Source: Elgaria multicarinata webbii (lineage: Eukaryota; Chordata; Lepidosauria; Squamata; Anguidae). Taken from it: a stretch of DNA of 64,000 nucleotides. The notes below the pieces were generated by a model. The model had not been told where the DNA came from. It worked only from the letters and a program-made list of their open reading frames with translations, and did not search any database. How positions within the stretch are numbered: position 1 is the first letter of the stretch; each line of letters starts with the position of its first letter. The position numbers and the translations under genes are program-made. The stretch is taken from NCBI RefSeq assembly GCF_023053635.1, contig NC_086178.1, positions 28,644,726 to 28,708,725 of the forward strand, read 5' to 3'. Shown piece by piece: positions 13,139-26,400 of the stretch.

Positions 13139-13262
13139 TATTATTCTTTCTGTGTCAAAGCCAAATCAAACAGCAAGATTATATGGAAGAGCAGGAAGCT
13201 GTTACTTATTTGGGGCGCAAACCTTTGTGTGTTTAGACAGAAAAAGAACCCTCCAACTCCCA

Positions 13263-13578
13263 CCATGCCCATGGAAAGGAGGACTGGGCTCCTGTATTTT
13301 TAACAGTTGTATAGAACAGGGAATTTCAGCAGGTGTCATTTGTATGCATGCAACACCTGGTGAAATTCCCTCATCACAACAGGTTAAAGCTGCAGGAGCC
13401 CTGTCCTCTTTTGTTTCTGGTCACTCTAGACAGGGCTCCTGCAGCTTTAACCTGTTGTGATGAAGAGGGGATTTCACCAGGTTCCCCATATATACAAATG
13501 ACACCTGCTGAAATTCCCTTTTCAATACAACTGTTAAAAAAACAGGAGCCCTGTCCTCCTTTTCAAACGGTCACCCTA
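13263..13578. mobile_element. TA-flanked palindromic MITE, copy 3
   Basis: It has the same body as the copies at 6123 and 7243 and an intact right end (GGTCACCCTA). The left end is degraded. It lies about 600 bp upstream of the RARRES1 start codon, next to the CpG-rich region. Confidence 0.75.
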
Positions 13579-13739
13579 CCACAGCCAGCCTGTCCAAACA
13601 CTCATAGGGTTGTGCCTGGGGCTGCCTAAACATGCATAGGGTCGCACCTTTAATTTTTGTTTTACTTCTAGAGAGGCAGAAACATGTTTGTGGGGATTTC
13701 CACCTCAGTTGTCCAATGCATTTGGCTGGCCTTGGATAC

Positions 13740-14470
13740 AGCTACCATGCCCCTCGCCTTGGGCTGAGGGGAGGGCCGCGGCCGTGTTATTTGCTGCTTT
13801 GCCTCCGGCAGAGAAGTGTTTTGGGCCACAACGCGTGTTGCGGGGTGGAGAGGGGTGGGGGGGGGGTGTGTGAGAGAGAGAGATCAGGTGCGCAGTGGTT
13901 TCCCTCAGGCGTCTTACAGCCGCCGCCGCTGCTGCTGCTGCTGCGGCAAAAACTCGCGGGCGCCCACGGCAGCAGCTGACCGGCGTCTCGGCCTGGAAGG
14001 CGCGCAGCAGCGAGGAGAGCGGGAAAAGCGGAAGGAAACGAGTAGGCGCTGCTGAGCAAGGCGCCTCCTGCCCGGGGCTGGAGCCAGCCAGGGGCGGGAC
14101 CGGCAGCCTCGGGGCACTACTTGTGCTCGGCCGGCCGCCTGCGCAGTGTTTCGGCTCATTCCACGAGCGCGCTTCTGACCACGCAGCCGGTAGGATGCAG
14201 CGGCTCACGGCATCCCTTCTCTTGCTGGCCCTCTTCGCCTCCTCGGCTCGGGGCACCGACCAGGATGATGACTGGCTCTGGTCCCGGTCCAACCCGACCT
14301 GGCAGCAGCGCCGGTCCCGGGGCGCGCTCGACGTCTCCAGCTTGCAAGTTGCCCGAGTCGCGCAGACGGCCGTCCAGTATTTCAACTACCTGCAAGGGTC
14401 GCCCAGCTCTCTCCGGGAGCTGGGGCACGTCAAGAAGGCGTCGGTCAAGGTAAGGAAGGGACAGGAGATG
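13740..14470 (+). promoter_or_regulatory. RARRES1: CpG-rich start region of RARRES1
   Basis: GC and CpG content rises sharply around the first exon and falls again in intron 1. It contains a (CCG)/(CTG) triplet run near 13918-13946 and a GC box (GGGGCGGG) at 14091. No TATA box is evident at a convincing spacing, which fits a CpG-island promoter. The exact transcription start cannot be read from the sequence. Confidence 0.6.
14195..14449 (+). CDS. RARRES1: RARRES1 exon 1 (signal peptide and start of first cystatin-like half)
   Basis: It has 85 codons and begins at the first ATG that gives a clean signal peptide. An acidic segment (DQDDDW) follows the likely cleavage site after SSARG. The exon ends AAG|gtaagg, phase 0. 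The end of the exon aligns with latexin exon 1 (QYFNYLQGSP versus [10 protein letters not shown]). Confidence 0.92.
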
Positions 14471-17400
14471 GAAAGAGCGCGGGCCTTCAAGAGCCCCATC
14501 CTTGGACTTAATTGGAGGGCAATGCACTCTGCACATGGTCAGAGGCCTGTCCTTCAAAACAATGTTCCTGGCTCTGAAATTAGCCCTGGGGAGTGGTGGC
14601 TCTGGTGAAGCCTAGATGGGAGAGGAGGCTCTCCTGTTTCCAGAAAATATAGCTTCCAACGATGCTTGTTTTTCTCTCGGTTGTGTTGCTAGCCGTTTTG
14701 GGGCTACTGTGCCTTTAAGATGGCAGAAAAGTTGCAACTACGGCTTTTTCCATCTCCCTTCAGCTCCATTTCGGGAAAAGATTTGCGAGATTCCAATGGT
14801 ACAGGAGCCTTGCTAGGAGGAAAAGTTGGTAACTATGCGATCGATGTACAGTGGCAAGCAAGTCACAAGCAGATAATCAGGGGTGACCATTTGTCCTTTT
14901 CGCACTTGACCAAGAGCCTGTAGGGATGAGCCACGTTTTACCCACACCCCAAATGTACACGAGAGACTCCCATCAAGTTAGCCTGGGGTGGGAAAGTTCC
15001 AAAGAAGTTTAGCCATCCTTAGGGTTGGGACTCAAGACCACTTGCTTTCTTCGCCTGTCTGATGGAGTTGACCAAGATGGGTAATGAATGATCGGATCGG
15101 ATCACACTTTAACTTGGGCTGAAACATTTAGCAGCAAACTAGTGACTCCCATCAATGCCATGCTGCTGATTCTCTGTTGCAAAGAAAGAGGCAGTTAGCA
15201 CTGGAAGAATCACCCCTTTGGATGTGAGTTCACCAGCTTCTCCCCGCCCCCTTGATCCGTGGACTCATTAATGGAACTGTTAGATTGGAAATACCACATT
15301 TTTCCTAAAGAAAGGTCTTCAAGTTGACAATTGTGAATCGTTCACAAGGACATACAGCAGGGGGGCTAAATCAGCTAATGCAACAAATCAGAGTGCCCCA
15401 GATAGGATATTATTGTATCCTGATGTTGACTCAGCAGTGCAATATTTGGATTCCTTTGTTTGACTTGAAATGGCTATAATTTTACTTGCAGATCTTAACA
15501 GAAGCAGTCATGTCAGGGCTAAACTATTATGCCAGTTGTGAAAGCTGGGGTTGTGGGAAGGAAATACCTTATCTACTTAATTCAAAGAACTGAGCTCTTA
15601 CGCTGAGAAGTGCAGTGACCTCCTTTTCTGATTAAGCTACATTTTCCGAACACTCTGCAACTGTTTTCCAGTGCAGGGGTGGAAAGGCGCATAACAGGGC
15701 AAGGGATTTTTTTTTACACTATGAGATAAATTCCATGCCTTCTTTAGAATTTACATGCCACTTCTCTCTTTTAAGAAAGACCCAAAGCAGCTCACATCAT
15801 AAGCAAAAACAGTCAATATTAAAATAACAATTAATGTAATAAAAATACAAGCATGCAAAGAAAATATAACAGTAATAAGCTTAGCATTTGCAAGTTATAA
15901 CTGGGCCAATACAAAATCTAGCCAGAAGATAAAGTGATGTTATCTCACTCGTATAGGAGACGAAAATACATTATGCCACCCACATTGCCCAAAAGGTTCA
16001 ACCTCCAATCTAATCAGGAAGAAAAGGATAAGAGAAACACTGCCTCAAGTAACAGCTCACCCTCACACTACGGGTTCTCCTCTGGCTTTGGCAGATATGG
16101 ATTTTTTCTACATAAGGCGGTTAGTCGGCTGAATCTACTTTCAGTTTTGTCCAGAATTGAGATCCGAGCATTACACAAGAAGTGTTTCCTTTCCTGCTTT
16201 TCCACTACATAAACTCTAGGGGGCACTGTAGTATAGCAGAATAACACAATGGGAGATTGTGCTTTCTTTTGCTTTCTCAGTTAAATGCTGCATTTTCGTT
16301 GCTCTAAAAAAACCTTACCAAAAGTGCTAGCTAGAGACAAAAGCCAAACTACAGGGTTATGCCGTCTTCTAAAGAACCCGTAAACAACATGGGTAGGGAA
16401 TGACAAGCGCATGATAAATGCCTCGTGTAGAAAAGCAAGATCTAAAAAATCAAGAGAGGTGGTGGCCCCACCCTGGTGGTGCTGCTTTCCGCTTTTCATA
16501 TCTGGACACCATCATTCTGTGAGGCAGGGCAGAGGGAGGAGAGATGCAGCATGCTCAGATAGACGCTGTCAGAGATGCTCCTGACAGTGTCTCCCCTTCG
16601 TCCTCACCATAGCAACAAGGAGGTGGAAGAGTGATCCCATGTCAGGAGATGGGATCACTCCGCTGCCTACGTTTTGCTATGGGAAGGGCGCGGCCATAGC
16701 AACAAGGAGGAGGCAGGCCCACCGGGTCTTTTAGCCATTTGTTGCGCCTCCCTTCACTGCGCCAGGCTATCTATTTGAAAATGGGGATCCCCCCAACCCC
16801 ATTTCCAAATGGATAGCCCGGCGCAGTGGAGGGAGATGCAACAAATGGCTAAAGGAGCTGGCGGGGTGGCCATAGCAACAAGGAAGTGGCGGGGCAGAGT
16901 CAGCTATGGCTGCCCCACTCCTTGTTGCTATGGCCATCCCGCCGGCTCCTTTAGCCATTTGTTGCATCTCCCTCCACTGCGCCAAACTATCCATTTGGAA
17001 ATAGGGATCCCCCTGACCCCATTTCCAAAGGGGTAGCCAGGTGCGGTGAAGAGAGAGGCTCGCCTGACGCCGTCCACAATGTGGCGATGGGACACTTGTC
17101 GGGGGATGGTATCCCTCCACAACGCCTCCGTCCCCATTTGTTCCTATGCCGAGGGCAGAGAGAGATGCTGTCAGGAGTCTCTCCTGACAGTGTCCCACCA
17201 CCCTTAGCATAGCAACGAACCACAAACGGAGGGTGGGACGCAGGAGGATGTACTCACTCCTGCATGCCGCCCTCTGTTCACCGCAAAGTGCTGGTGACAG
17301 GGACGCTAGGAGCTACGGCTGCTCTCAAGCAGCGGCAGGAGTTCCTAGCGTCCCCCGTCACCAGCACTTCCTCTCCATGGTGGGGGCAAGGGGTGTGGAT

Positions 17401-20400
17401 GTCCCTGGGAACAGGTGGGGCAGCGCAGTTGACGGCACCTCACCCAGGGATGGCATGTGCTCATCCTGGGAAGTGCAAGGGGGAGCTGCTGATTGCAGTG
17501 CCCTGCCCAGGGACAACAGGTCCCCAAGTGCTTCCCGGGACATGATTATTTCCCCTGCCCATAGAGCCCCGCTGGGCAAGAGCAGCAGGGGTTTCTGCCG
17601 CTCTTGCCTCGCAGCTCTATAGGCAGGGGAAATAATGAACGGAGCCCGCCACACGACACAATAACCAATGGTTGTGCAGATAATCAAGTCTGCACACCGT
17701 TTATTATTTGCATTGGTTATTTCCCATTAATAACCAACCGTGGCATGGTTTTTCCTGACAGACAATACAGTAGTCAATGGTGGACTATTTAGTCTATGGT
17801 GGACTGTGTAGTCAACCATTCATCCGAATGCAGTCACATTCATATATTCATATGTTCAAAATGTATTTGTACAAAGTGAATGCAACCACTTTGCTAATAC
17901 TTTCCCAAGTGCACTAATCATTTGTGCTATAATGCTATACCCACTTTATCTGGGAATAAGCTCTGTTGAACTCAATGGGACTTTTGCAAAGGATTGCACA
18001 GTGTTAGGGGTGTTGCATCCCTTGTGTCTATGGATGTTTGAAAGTTGAGTTGACCTCCTTTGTCCAGTATAGTACTTGATGAAAGCCATTCATACATTCA
18101 CAGAAGCCTTAAGATGTTATCCAAACCTGCTATGTGTGTTGTAATCGATGCTACAATCAATAAAATTGAAAATTCAAGATTCTGCTGTGCTCTCTAAACA
18201 TACTGGTGGAAAGCCAGCCTGATCAGACAAATGCTGATGAGATGATATATAATCGTCATTAAGCACAGGATAAACATGGATAGCTTGCAACAATTCCCTG
18301 CTCAGCTTCGCTTGTGAAAACTTCAAAAATTGCCTTGCAAACCTAGTCCAAGTGGGTTAAACCTGTAGCTGTCAGTGTCCTAGAATCTGCTGCAGGCACT
18401 AATCTCCACTTGAGTATTCAGTCTTGTGTTGCATTCTGCCCTTCTGAAAATCTGGGGGGTGGGATTCTTTAAGTAGACAGCGAAGAGCCTGGGGCAACAT
18501 TTTATTTTTTCCTCTCTTGTATCACAGAGGTATTTGCAGGGGAGAAAAAAGACCAGAGTAAGCAATCACTGTAATGTTTTGCAAAACAAACCAGCTGGCT
18601 GGCCTGGATTGTTTGTTAACCTTTCCAGTCTTTAGACGTAATCAAAAGTATGTTTTTGGATGCAGTTTGATCTGAAGCTATTCTTCTAAGGGGAAAACCC
18701 ACTGCTTTGGAATGGGGTGGGGAAAACATAAGTACAGCACAATTTCATGTGTTCAAAGAGCCTATGCAGGCCAGTCTGCCTCTCTGATGCCAGCTTGGTA
18801 TAAATAGTCACCAGCTACAGAGGTTCCTGTACCTTTTATATGTGTTTGGCATGAGTAAACATGGCAAATGTGACTTTGCCAAGCCAGGCCAACCAATCAT
18901 CTTGTTACAAACAAAGAAATCCTTTTTGGGGTTAGGATTTGGAAATTCTTAATCTGCAATTTAGGAGCATTTGCTGTCTTGATCTTGTGGTTTTATAGAA
19001 CCCTCTACATTCCCGTGGCACACTTACTTGGGAGTATGCCCCAATGAACTTAAAGGGCTGTCCTTGGTGGGGATCAGATCAGTCTCCCTTTGTTGCAGGG
19101 AGGCATTTTACCCTCTTCTCCCTCTAATAGCAGGGGAAATCTTTCTTTGGCAAGTTCATAGTGCAATACCAGCTTAGCACAGTGCTGATTTTGCACCATT
19201 AAGGGTTCATTCCAACTTATCTCTGATATTTTTAAATGGAATAAAGCAGGGAGGGGTTAGAAACCACAGGAGACATCCTGTTTGTTGACAGCATCATGAA
19301 ATCAACCTGGAAATGTCTTTGAGTGGCCAGTCACAAGCATGCTATAAATCGCTCTTTTAGAGAAGCCCTTAGCTGCAGCAACTAATGATCTTGTGGCTAC
19401 TGTGAAGGGGGGGACTTGCTTGTTCACAAAATGGTTGCCATGGTGGGCATAGAGTTATGTACGAACCCAGCCATGTCTTGTCTTATAACTAGCTATCTCA
19501 TGATGGATCTGGTTTCATCATTGGGCCTTAACAGAAAACGGAGTAACTTGTTTGTGTTACTATCATTTCTTGGAATGCTATTAAACACATCCTTAATTAA
19601 AAGATACTTATTAAAACCTTAACAGTATTTGGTAGAAAGATGTAAGAATTAGGAGCATGCCTGAAGTTAGAAATCTCATTAAGTTTTTTGTTTCTTTTTC
19701 ACTGTGGTGAAAGAGTAATCTGGTGGAGGTAAAATGAGTCCTGAATGCATTTCTTTCCTAGTGAGGAGACTAGAAAACAAGCATGTCATTGTCAAGCTTT
19801 AAACTCACTCTTGCAAGCGGGTTTGGAATGTCCTCCACCCTTTCCTTATCCATCAAACTACATCCTGCCCCCGTCTTGACGGTGGCGTGTCGGCTCTCGG
19901 GTTCCCTCAGGTTCCCACATTGGTGCTCCTTCCTGGCATCTGCACGGCAAGGAGTGCCAATGCGGAGTTGCCACTGCCACTGGGCAGAGCACTGGGAAGG
20001 AATTGGGCAGCCACCCTCTCTTCCCTCTGACCTCCCTCTGGCTGCCCCTGTCCTCTCCCCCCACCCCGTTTTTTAATTATTATTTAATCTGTAGATACGA
20101 ATCAGAGCATTACTGTTCATAGGGCTGTTTCGACATACCCAAGCCTTGAAAATAAGTAAAAGATGCATGAAAATTAAGACCTATTCACAATGCAAGCTAT
20201 ATCATGAAGCTAGGTAACAAAGGTTGCCAACTGATCAGAAACCATTTGGCCCAGCTTGCTGTTGTGATTTTAACAGTGGCTGGCTCTGCACAACCCAATT
20301 GGTGAAATTTTCACATTATGGAAATAAATATTGTCACCTGCAAAGCTATATAATGAGCTGCTGTTGGAAGGCAAAGCTATAAGGACCAGTTGAAAATCTG

Positions 20401-23400
20401 GTAACCCAACTTTTACCTATGCTCTTCATCACCTGTCCAGAGTGTGGTAAATCCTAGCTTGTAGCTATTTGGATACTTCTGTATGTTTCCAGCTCAAGAA
20501 CTGGGAATATGAAATGAGGATAGACCCTGGAAAGGTCCTAAATATTCTATGCACACAACAAGTTTCATCTCAACCTGTTCTACTTGATACCACAAGATTT
20601 AATACATCTGGTTGGCTGATGATATCCTTGAAGCGGTGGGATGGTTTTATTACAAGGTAGCTGAATAGAGAGTTTTGAGCAAGGTTAGAGATTTCTTTCT
20701 TTTTAAAGAAAGGGTGTTTTTTCTTTCATTTATGATTAATTCATTGGATAGCCAACAGAGCCTGGTAATGCTTCTCCTCCCCCAAATTTTAGCCTTGCAG
20801 CCTAAAACTTTCTAAGTACATAAAATAAGATGTATAATAAATACGTAAGTGAAGATGCCAAAGCACATAGCATCCCGGAAAATAACTCCAGCATACCTAA
20901 ATATTTTCTGCTGAAATCAAAGGGATGTTACACTGCTTAATTTTGGCAGAATCACGCCCTCTGCAGTTAGAAGATTGCAGCAGCCATGGTAATGAAGTCC
21001 TTCATTACAAGTCTTTCTTGAGCAAGTAGAGACTGCAGTCCTTTACCCACGTACTTGGAAGTAAGCCCATTGAACACAGTGGGACTTCACTTGAAAATCA
21101 CATGCATAGGATTGCACTCCAAAAGCTGCAATGAAAGCTGGATAGGAAGTTTCCTTTTGGGATCATGCAGACAAGCATTTACAAGGACTGGTACAATCTC
21201 ACCTCTGACATGCATGTTCACTAGCTAGCCTTAGACAAGCACTTAACCCAGCCTTCCCCAACTGCTTCCCTCCAGATATATTGGTCTGCAACTCCCATCA
21301 TTCCCAGCTCCTGGGAAAGTTGCTGTCTAAGACATCTGGAGGGCTCCAGATTAGGGAAGCTGATAGCCTCAGGGCCCCCCCAAAAAAGCTGCTTAGTGGG
21401 AGACTCAGGATAGATAAAAGAAGTTCTTCACACAGCGCATAAACTATGGTATTCACTACCACAAAGTCTAGTAAAGGCCATCAATTTGGATGGCTTTAAA
21501 AGGGGATTAGACAATTTCCTGGAGGAGAAGGCTATCAATGGCTACTCATCCTGATGGCTAAATGCTACTTTTAGTATCAGAGGCAGTATGACTACATACA
21601 CCATTTGCTGGGGAACACAACTGGGAGGGTGCGTTTGCACCCATGTCCTGTGTGTGAGTTTCCCACAAGCAGCTGGTTGGCCACTGTATGAGCAAAATGT
21701 TGGACTAGATGGACCCTTGGTCTGACCCAACATGGTTGTTCTTATGTTCTTAAAATAGGGATGATAATATTGACCTCTTTTATAGAGGTTTACGAAAGCT
21801 CTTTTATATAGCTTTCATAAACATGATTAAGATGATGTATAGCTGAGTGGGCAACTTGTTGCCCTCCAGCTTCGCCCTATAACTCCCATCAGCTCCAATC
21901 AGTATAGCCAATGGATAGGGATGATGGATGTTGTTGGCCAAAACAACTGAAAGGCCACAAGTTGCCCATCCCTAACCTGCAGCAGAGAACTATAATCAGT
22001 CCTAAGCATTAATTTTATTTTTGAAATATATAAACATAAATATCCAAAAAGAGTATTCATACCAGAATATGTTCAGTCAGCATCCAATCTTTAATGGTTA
22101 TCCCATTCTAATTCCTCAGTCATTAACCACATAAAGAATTCAAATCAGTTTATAAGTATAACATTATTTTGGGTCTTATGTAGCCCTGAGATCAATTCCA
22201 GTACCTAGCAAGTGGGTCCCATTTTTCTGCTGTGGAAGTGGCTTGTATACATCCTTCCCTCCATATTATGTTTTTAGAGTTATTTAAAAATGCATTCTTT
22301 GAAGTGTAACTGTTGCTTCATTCTCTTGCAGACTATTCCAGGAGTTGGGCGTAAATATTTCCTGCAGTTTGTTACAAAAGACGTACAAACCAGGGTAGGT
22401 TTTCACCATAAAACATTACTTCCTGCATGTATCTTTGCATTTTTACTGTGTTCTCCCTTCAGGCAATTCTCTTCTCTCATCCATGGAGTGAAAACCAGCT
22501 TTTCCTTACTTGCCTGGATATAATGGGCTCCCTGCTATATAGATGCAAAAGCTCCACCCATTCGTGTCAAGTACAGAGAAAGCATGGATGCTGCTGTAGT
22601 CTAGACAGCGAGGTGGGAGGCGGGAGTCCACGCAATGCTAGGCTGCAGATCTGGACAAGAGATTTATCACATGATCATCTCTCTTGGGTGCTGTGCTTTG
22701 ATTGATTTATTTTTAAAGTATCTGTTCTGGATTGCAGCCATAGTGCATACACAGGGGTGGGGGGCATTGAACTTCCCCCATGCTGATTTCCCTGTTCAAA
22801 ATGACCCTTCTCAGCTGCTTCTTGCTTCTAAAGGTGCCTTTGTATAGCGTTTTTATTCAAAACGTGCTCTTGGACTGGGCAGTGGGTTAAGTGGTGCTGG
22901 TGGTGGGATTCGTAAATGTTTTCAGTTTGGAAGTAACATTTTGTGCTTTGCTTTCCCAGCAAAATCTAGGGACGTGCCTCGCAACTGTGTTATACCAAAA
23001 GCAAAATCCTAAGCCGCAAGTTGAAATGAGCTGTGTAAAGAGCAAAGATACAGATCAGCGTCTGCAGGATGACCACAGCTTGTACCTAAGCATCAGAAGT
23101 ATGCCTGTTGCAAATATGCTCTTCCTAATATATCCCTTTCAAATTATTCACTTTAAGCAGACTTAGCACTTTTATACCAGAGAAACTAATGTGTGCTTGT
23201 GATTCCTTGTTGTCTATGAGCTCTTTAGATGACATCATGATCCTCCAGAGCAGCCTTCCTCAACCTGGGGCGCTCCAGATGTGTTGGACTGCATCTCCCA
23301 GAATGCCCCAGCCAGCTGGCTGGGGCATTCTGGGAGATGCAGTCCAACACATCTGGAGCACCCCAGGTTGAGGAAGGCTGCTCCAGAGGTTTATTTTTTT

Positions 23401-26400
23401 AAACAGGGAAAATGGGGTATTGTTTTAGAAAGAGGAAAAAGTGTTTCTCCTTGTGTATTCAAACTATTCTGCTATAGCATGGCTCTACCTAGTGGTTATG
23501 TAGTGGAAAAGCAGAAAAGAAAAAGCATTTTTGTATAGAGCTCAGATCTCAATTTTGCAACGAAACTGAAAGGAGATACAGCAATTTACAGCCTCACGTA
23601 GAAAAGCTCTTACACAAAAAGGAGTCTGTAATCATTGCCGGAAGATTATTCTAGAATAGCTTTCCACCACCTGTATTTGTGTTTTTAGATGGTTGGTTGT
23701 TTTTATGCTCTTCATGCTTTTAATTTTTGTGGTCCGCCCAGAGTGCTTCGGCTATTGAGCAGTATAAAAATGTAATAAATAAATAAATGCCTTTCAGTTG
23801 TATTGGACTACAACTCCCATAATTTCCACAACCTGGAAGATACCAGGCTGGAAAAGGCTGTTCCTGGATGGCAAGTTCAGTGTTCCTGCCCTGGCTACAG
23901 CTGTCAGTGTGTACTTGTGCATGTACAGGGGCGTGTAGGGCTTTTTAGTGAAGAGCAACTATTTCCCTCTCTTTTTTTCTCCTTGTGGGAGAAGACAGAA
24001 GGGAACCAGTTGCAGAGATTTAATATCCTTTTGCATTCTCAATGGAGAGAAGTTCAGTCCCCCAATGTAAAGACTAAGCAGAAGTTTTTCTTTCCTTGTA
24101 GTCCATTACAAAGCATCTCCAGAGCTTTCTTAAAGATGAAAGCAGTTAGGATTTCATGATTAACCGTAGCAGATTCTTTACCTGTGATGTGCACACCTTA
24201 CATAACTGATATGTATACTGGCAAGTTGAATATTGGATCATTAATCCACTGAGTGGTCCATTTTTTTTAAATAGCACCTATATGTTTATTTGTATATACA
24301 TTCATTCTTCACCTTTCCCATACTCAAATCACAAACATTAAAAAAACAGGTGGCAAACCTGCTCCAGACATTTGGAAAGAGGAGAGGTAATGTGTTAGCA
24401 ATGGCATGGGTGGTAGCCAATAATTGCCCTCCACAGCTAGCTTTACCCTATTGAGGCTGAATTTTGCCAAAAATTGCAGAATAATTTTTTCCAGAGTTCA
24501 TCACAGTAGAATGGGTGTTTGCTTACACAGCAGTGATGACTAGCAACCCACCTCTGCCACTCTTAAATGTTTTATCGCTCTTCAATTTTTTTAAAAATGC
24601 ATTTAAACGCACAGAACAAGTCCTTGAGCATGCACAATAGGTCTCTGGAGCCAGTATCTGCTTACTATAAAAGAGTGTCATTATTACATTCTCTAAACCA
24701 TGCTCTTGTTCCATCCCTTGCAGATGATAATGAACCCTCCGCAAGTTATTTGAGGCTTTTGGCAAGCCTTGGCAGCAATTACATTGCATGGGAGAAGTCA
24801 ACCGAAGGCTCAGCTTACACCATGTCACAAGTCAAGGATGTGAAGCAGTGGGTAGGTGGAGCTAACATGGTTTGTTGAAAAGCCAAAGGCTCCTCCATAG
24901 ATGGTTTCACGCCTAGCTGGCTGCTTGGCTTACCTATCAGGCATCTAACTCCCTTAGGAACACCATCTCCTTCCAATGCCTGACCAACGATTACGGGAAA
25001 TCTCCGGTATTTCCACAGGGAATTTCACAGGCCATAAAAGTACTTCTCAGCTTGCCAAAGCCACGTAGCTCCCATGCTCAGCTTACTGCAATTCTCTCAC
25101 ATGCCTGCATGACAGATGCAGAGAATTCTGGGTTGTGCATAGATGGCACCATGCACCATTCCACACAAAACCCCAACCATGTATATCTAAGATTAATCGC
25201 CTTCATACTGTGGGGGTTCATGTATGTCTTGGTTGAACCTCTCTGCATCTTGGCAAGTGGTGCCATTTATGTTCTTGCCTTCTGGGAGGATTTTTTCAGG
25301 AAACCTGGTGTAGTATTCAACTCGTATCTTCCACTGATGGAATGGCATCCATCATTGGATTCCCCCTACAGCCCCCTCCCAAAACTGCTCTAGGAGTGTG
25401 GTGGGGGCTGCAGTGGGGAAGAAAGGAAGGCAAGATTTTGTTACATGAGTGGAAGTCTACTTGCACAACACTGTATTATTACCCCTGATGTTCACTACAA
25501 CTTTTGACTCCAATATGAATAGGACCAAGTATAATCAACAATGGCCCCGTTCAGACAACACACTAAACCATGCTGCTTAACCACAAAATGGTTAACGGAA
25601 TGCATGCATTCCACTGTGTTTAATGCATGGCTACCCTGGGGTTCTGTTTAAGGCAGGTGCAGTACAATCTTAAGCAAGCTTACTCAGAAGTAAACCCATT
25701 AAATTTAATGCTACTTACTCCCTATATTTGAAGATTGCAACCTAAATCAATAGGACTTTTCAGGCTCATGTTCTAGAGTGATTTACTTTCTCTACCACCA
25801 AATGCATTGGTTATCAAATAAGTTTCATCATTGGCACAGCTTTAGTGTAAAATACGAAGATAATGTATGATGGTGGGGAAGAGGGTAATATCCAAAATGC
25901 TTTGACAGTACTTGGAACAGAATAAAGGGGTTTTATAGAAATAATCATGAACACCCACAAAGGCATGGAATCAAAAATACACACATATACCACTCAAAAA
26001 ATAATTCTACTCCTGCATATTTGGCCTAATGTTTAATCACATGACTTACAATTTCTAAATGCTAACAAGGTGCACTTTTTAAATTTAAATTTTAACTGGC
26101 TTTCTTCATTGTGTTTCCTTGTCCAGACAAGTCCCGATGATGCACTTGAATTTGACTTCACTGTTCAGCTTGATAGTGATGCTTCAGAGGTAAGACAATC
26201 ACATTACTTAAGACGGCAACACCCCCATAAAGTAAGCAAGAATATATAGCAGGAATCGTATTTTTATAGCCATATTTTGAAAACTTGCATGTTGAAGGAG
26301 CTGAGATGCTGAGCCGAAATTAGCAACTCCCTGCCATGAATTCACTAAGGGAACAATCTTATGCTGCTAGACACTGTCTAGAGGGCCATAGGATTTTCAG

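Larger units (their letters stand above)
1..13650. other. Intergenic region upstream of RARRES1
   Basis: I see no host exon here on either strand. The open frames are short and lie in repeats or AT-rich sequence. Identified content is listed separately: palindromic DNA elements, CR1 and L2-type LINE pieces, one SINE and an AAC microsatellite. The remaining stretches (about 240-1200, 1320-3140, 5100-6120, 8470-9340 and 9910-11690) hold nothing I can name beyond short A/T-rich and tandem-slippage patches, such as the small repeated block near 1735-1790. Confidence 0.7.
14450..22331 (+). other. RARRES1: RARRES1 intron 1
   Basis: This is a 7.9-kb intron. It holds an L2-type tail near 15743-15930 (antisense), a repeat at 16060-16330 that recurs inverted at about 23430-23620, the inverted-repeat nest at 16540-17830, an L2-type piece at 21381-21756 and several small foldbacks. 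The stretches 14.5-15.7 kb and 18.0-20.9 kb hold nothing I recognise apart from AATCCTATGCA-type fragments. Confidence 0.75.

Noticed and set aside
13705-14385. A 226-residue minus-strand frame opposite RARRES1 exon 1
   Set aside because: Long antisense frames are expected in CpG-rich DNA. The sequence is low-complexity and no splice or homology evidence supports it.
16767-17225. Frames of 150 residues on both strands in the hairpin nest
   Set aside because: They run through inverted repeats and give mirrored low-complexity products with no recognisable domain.
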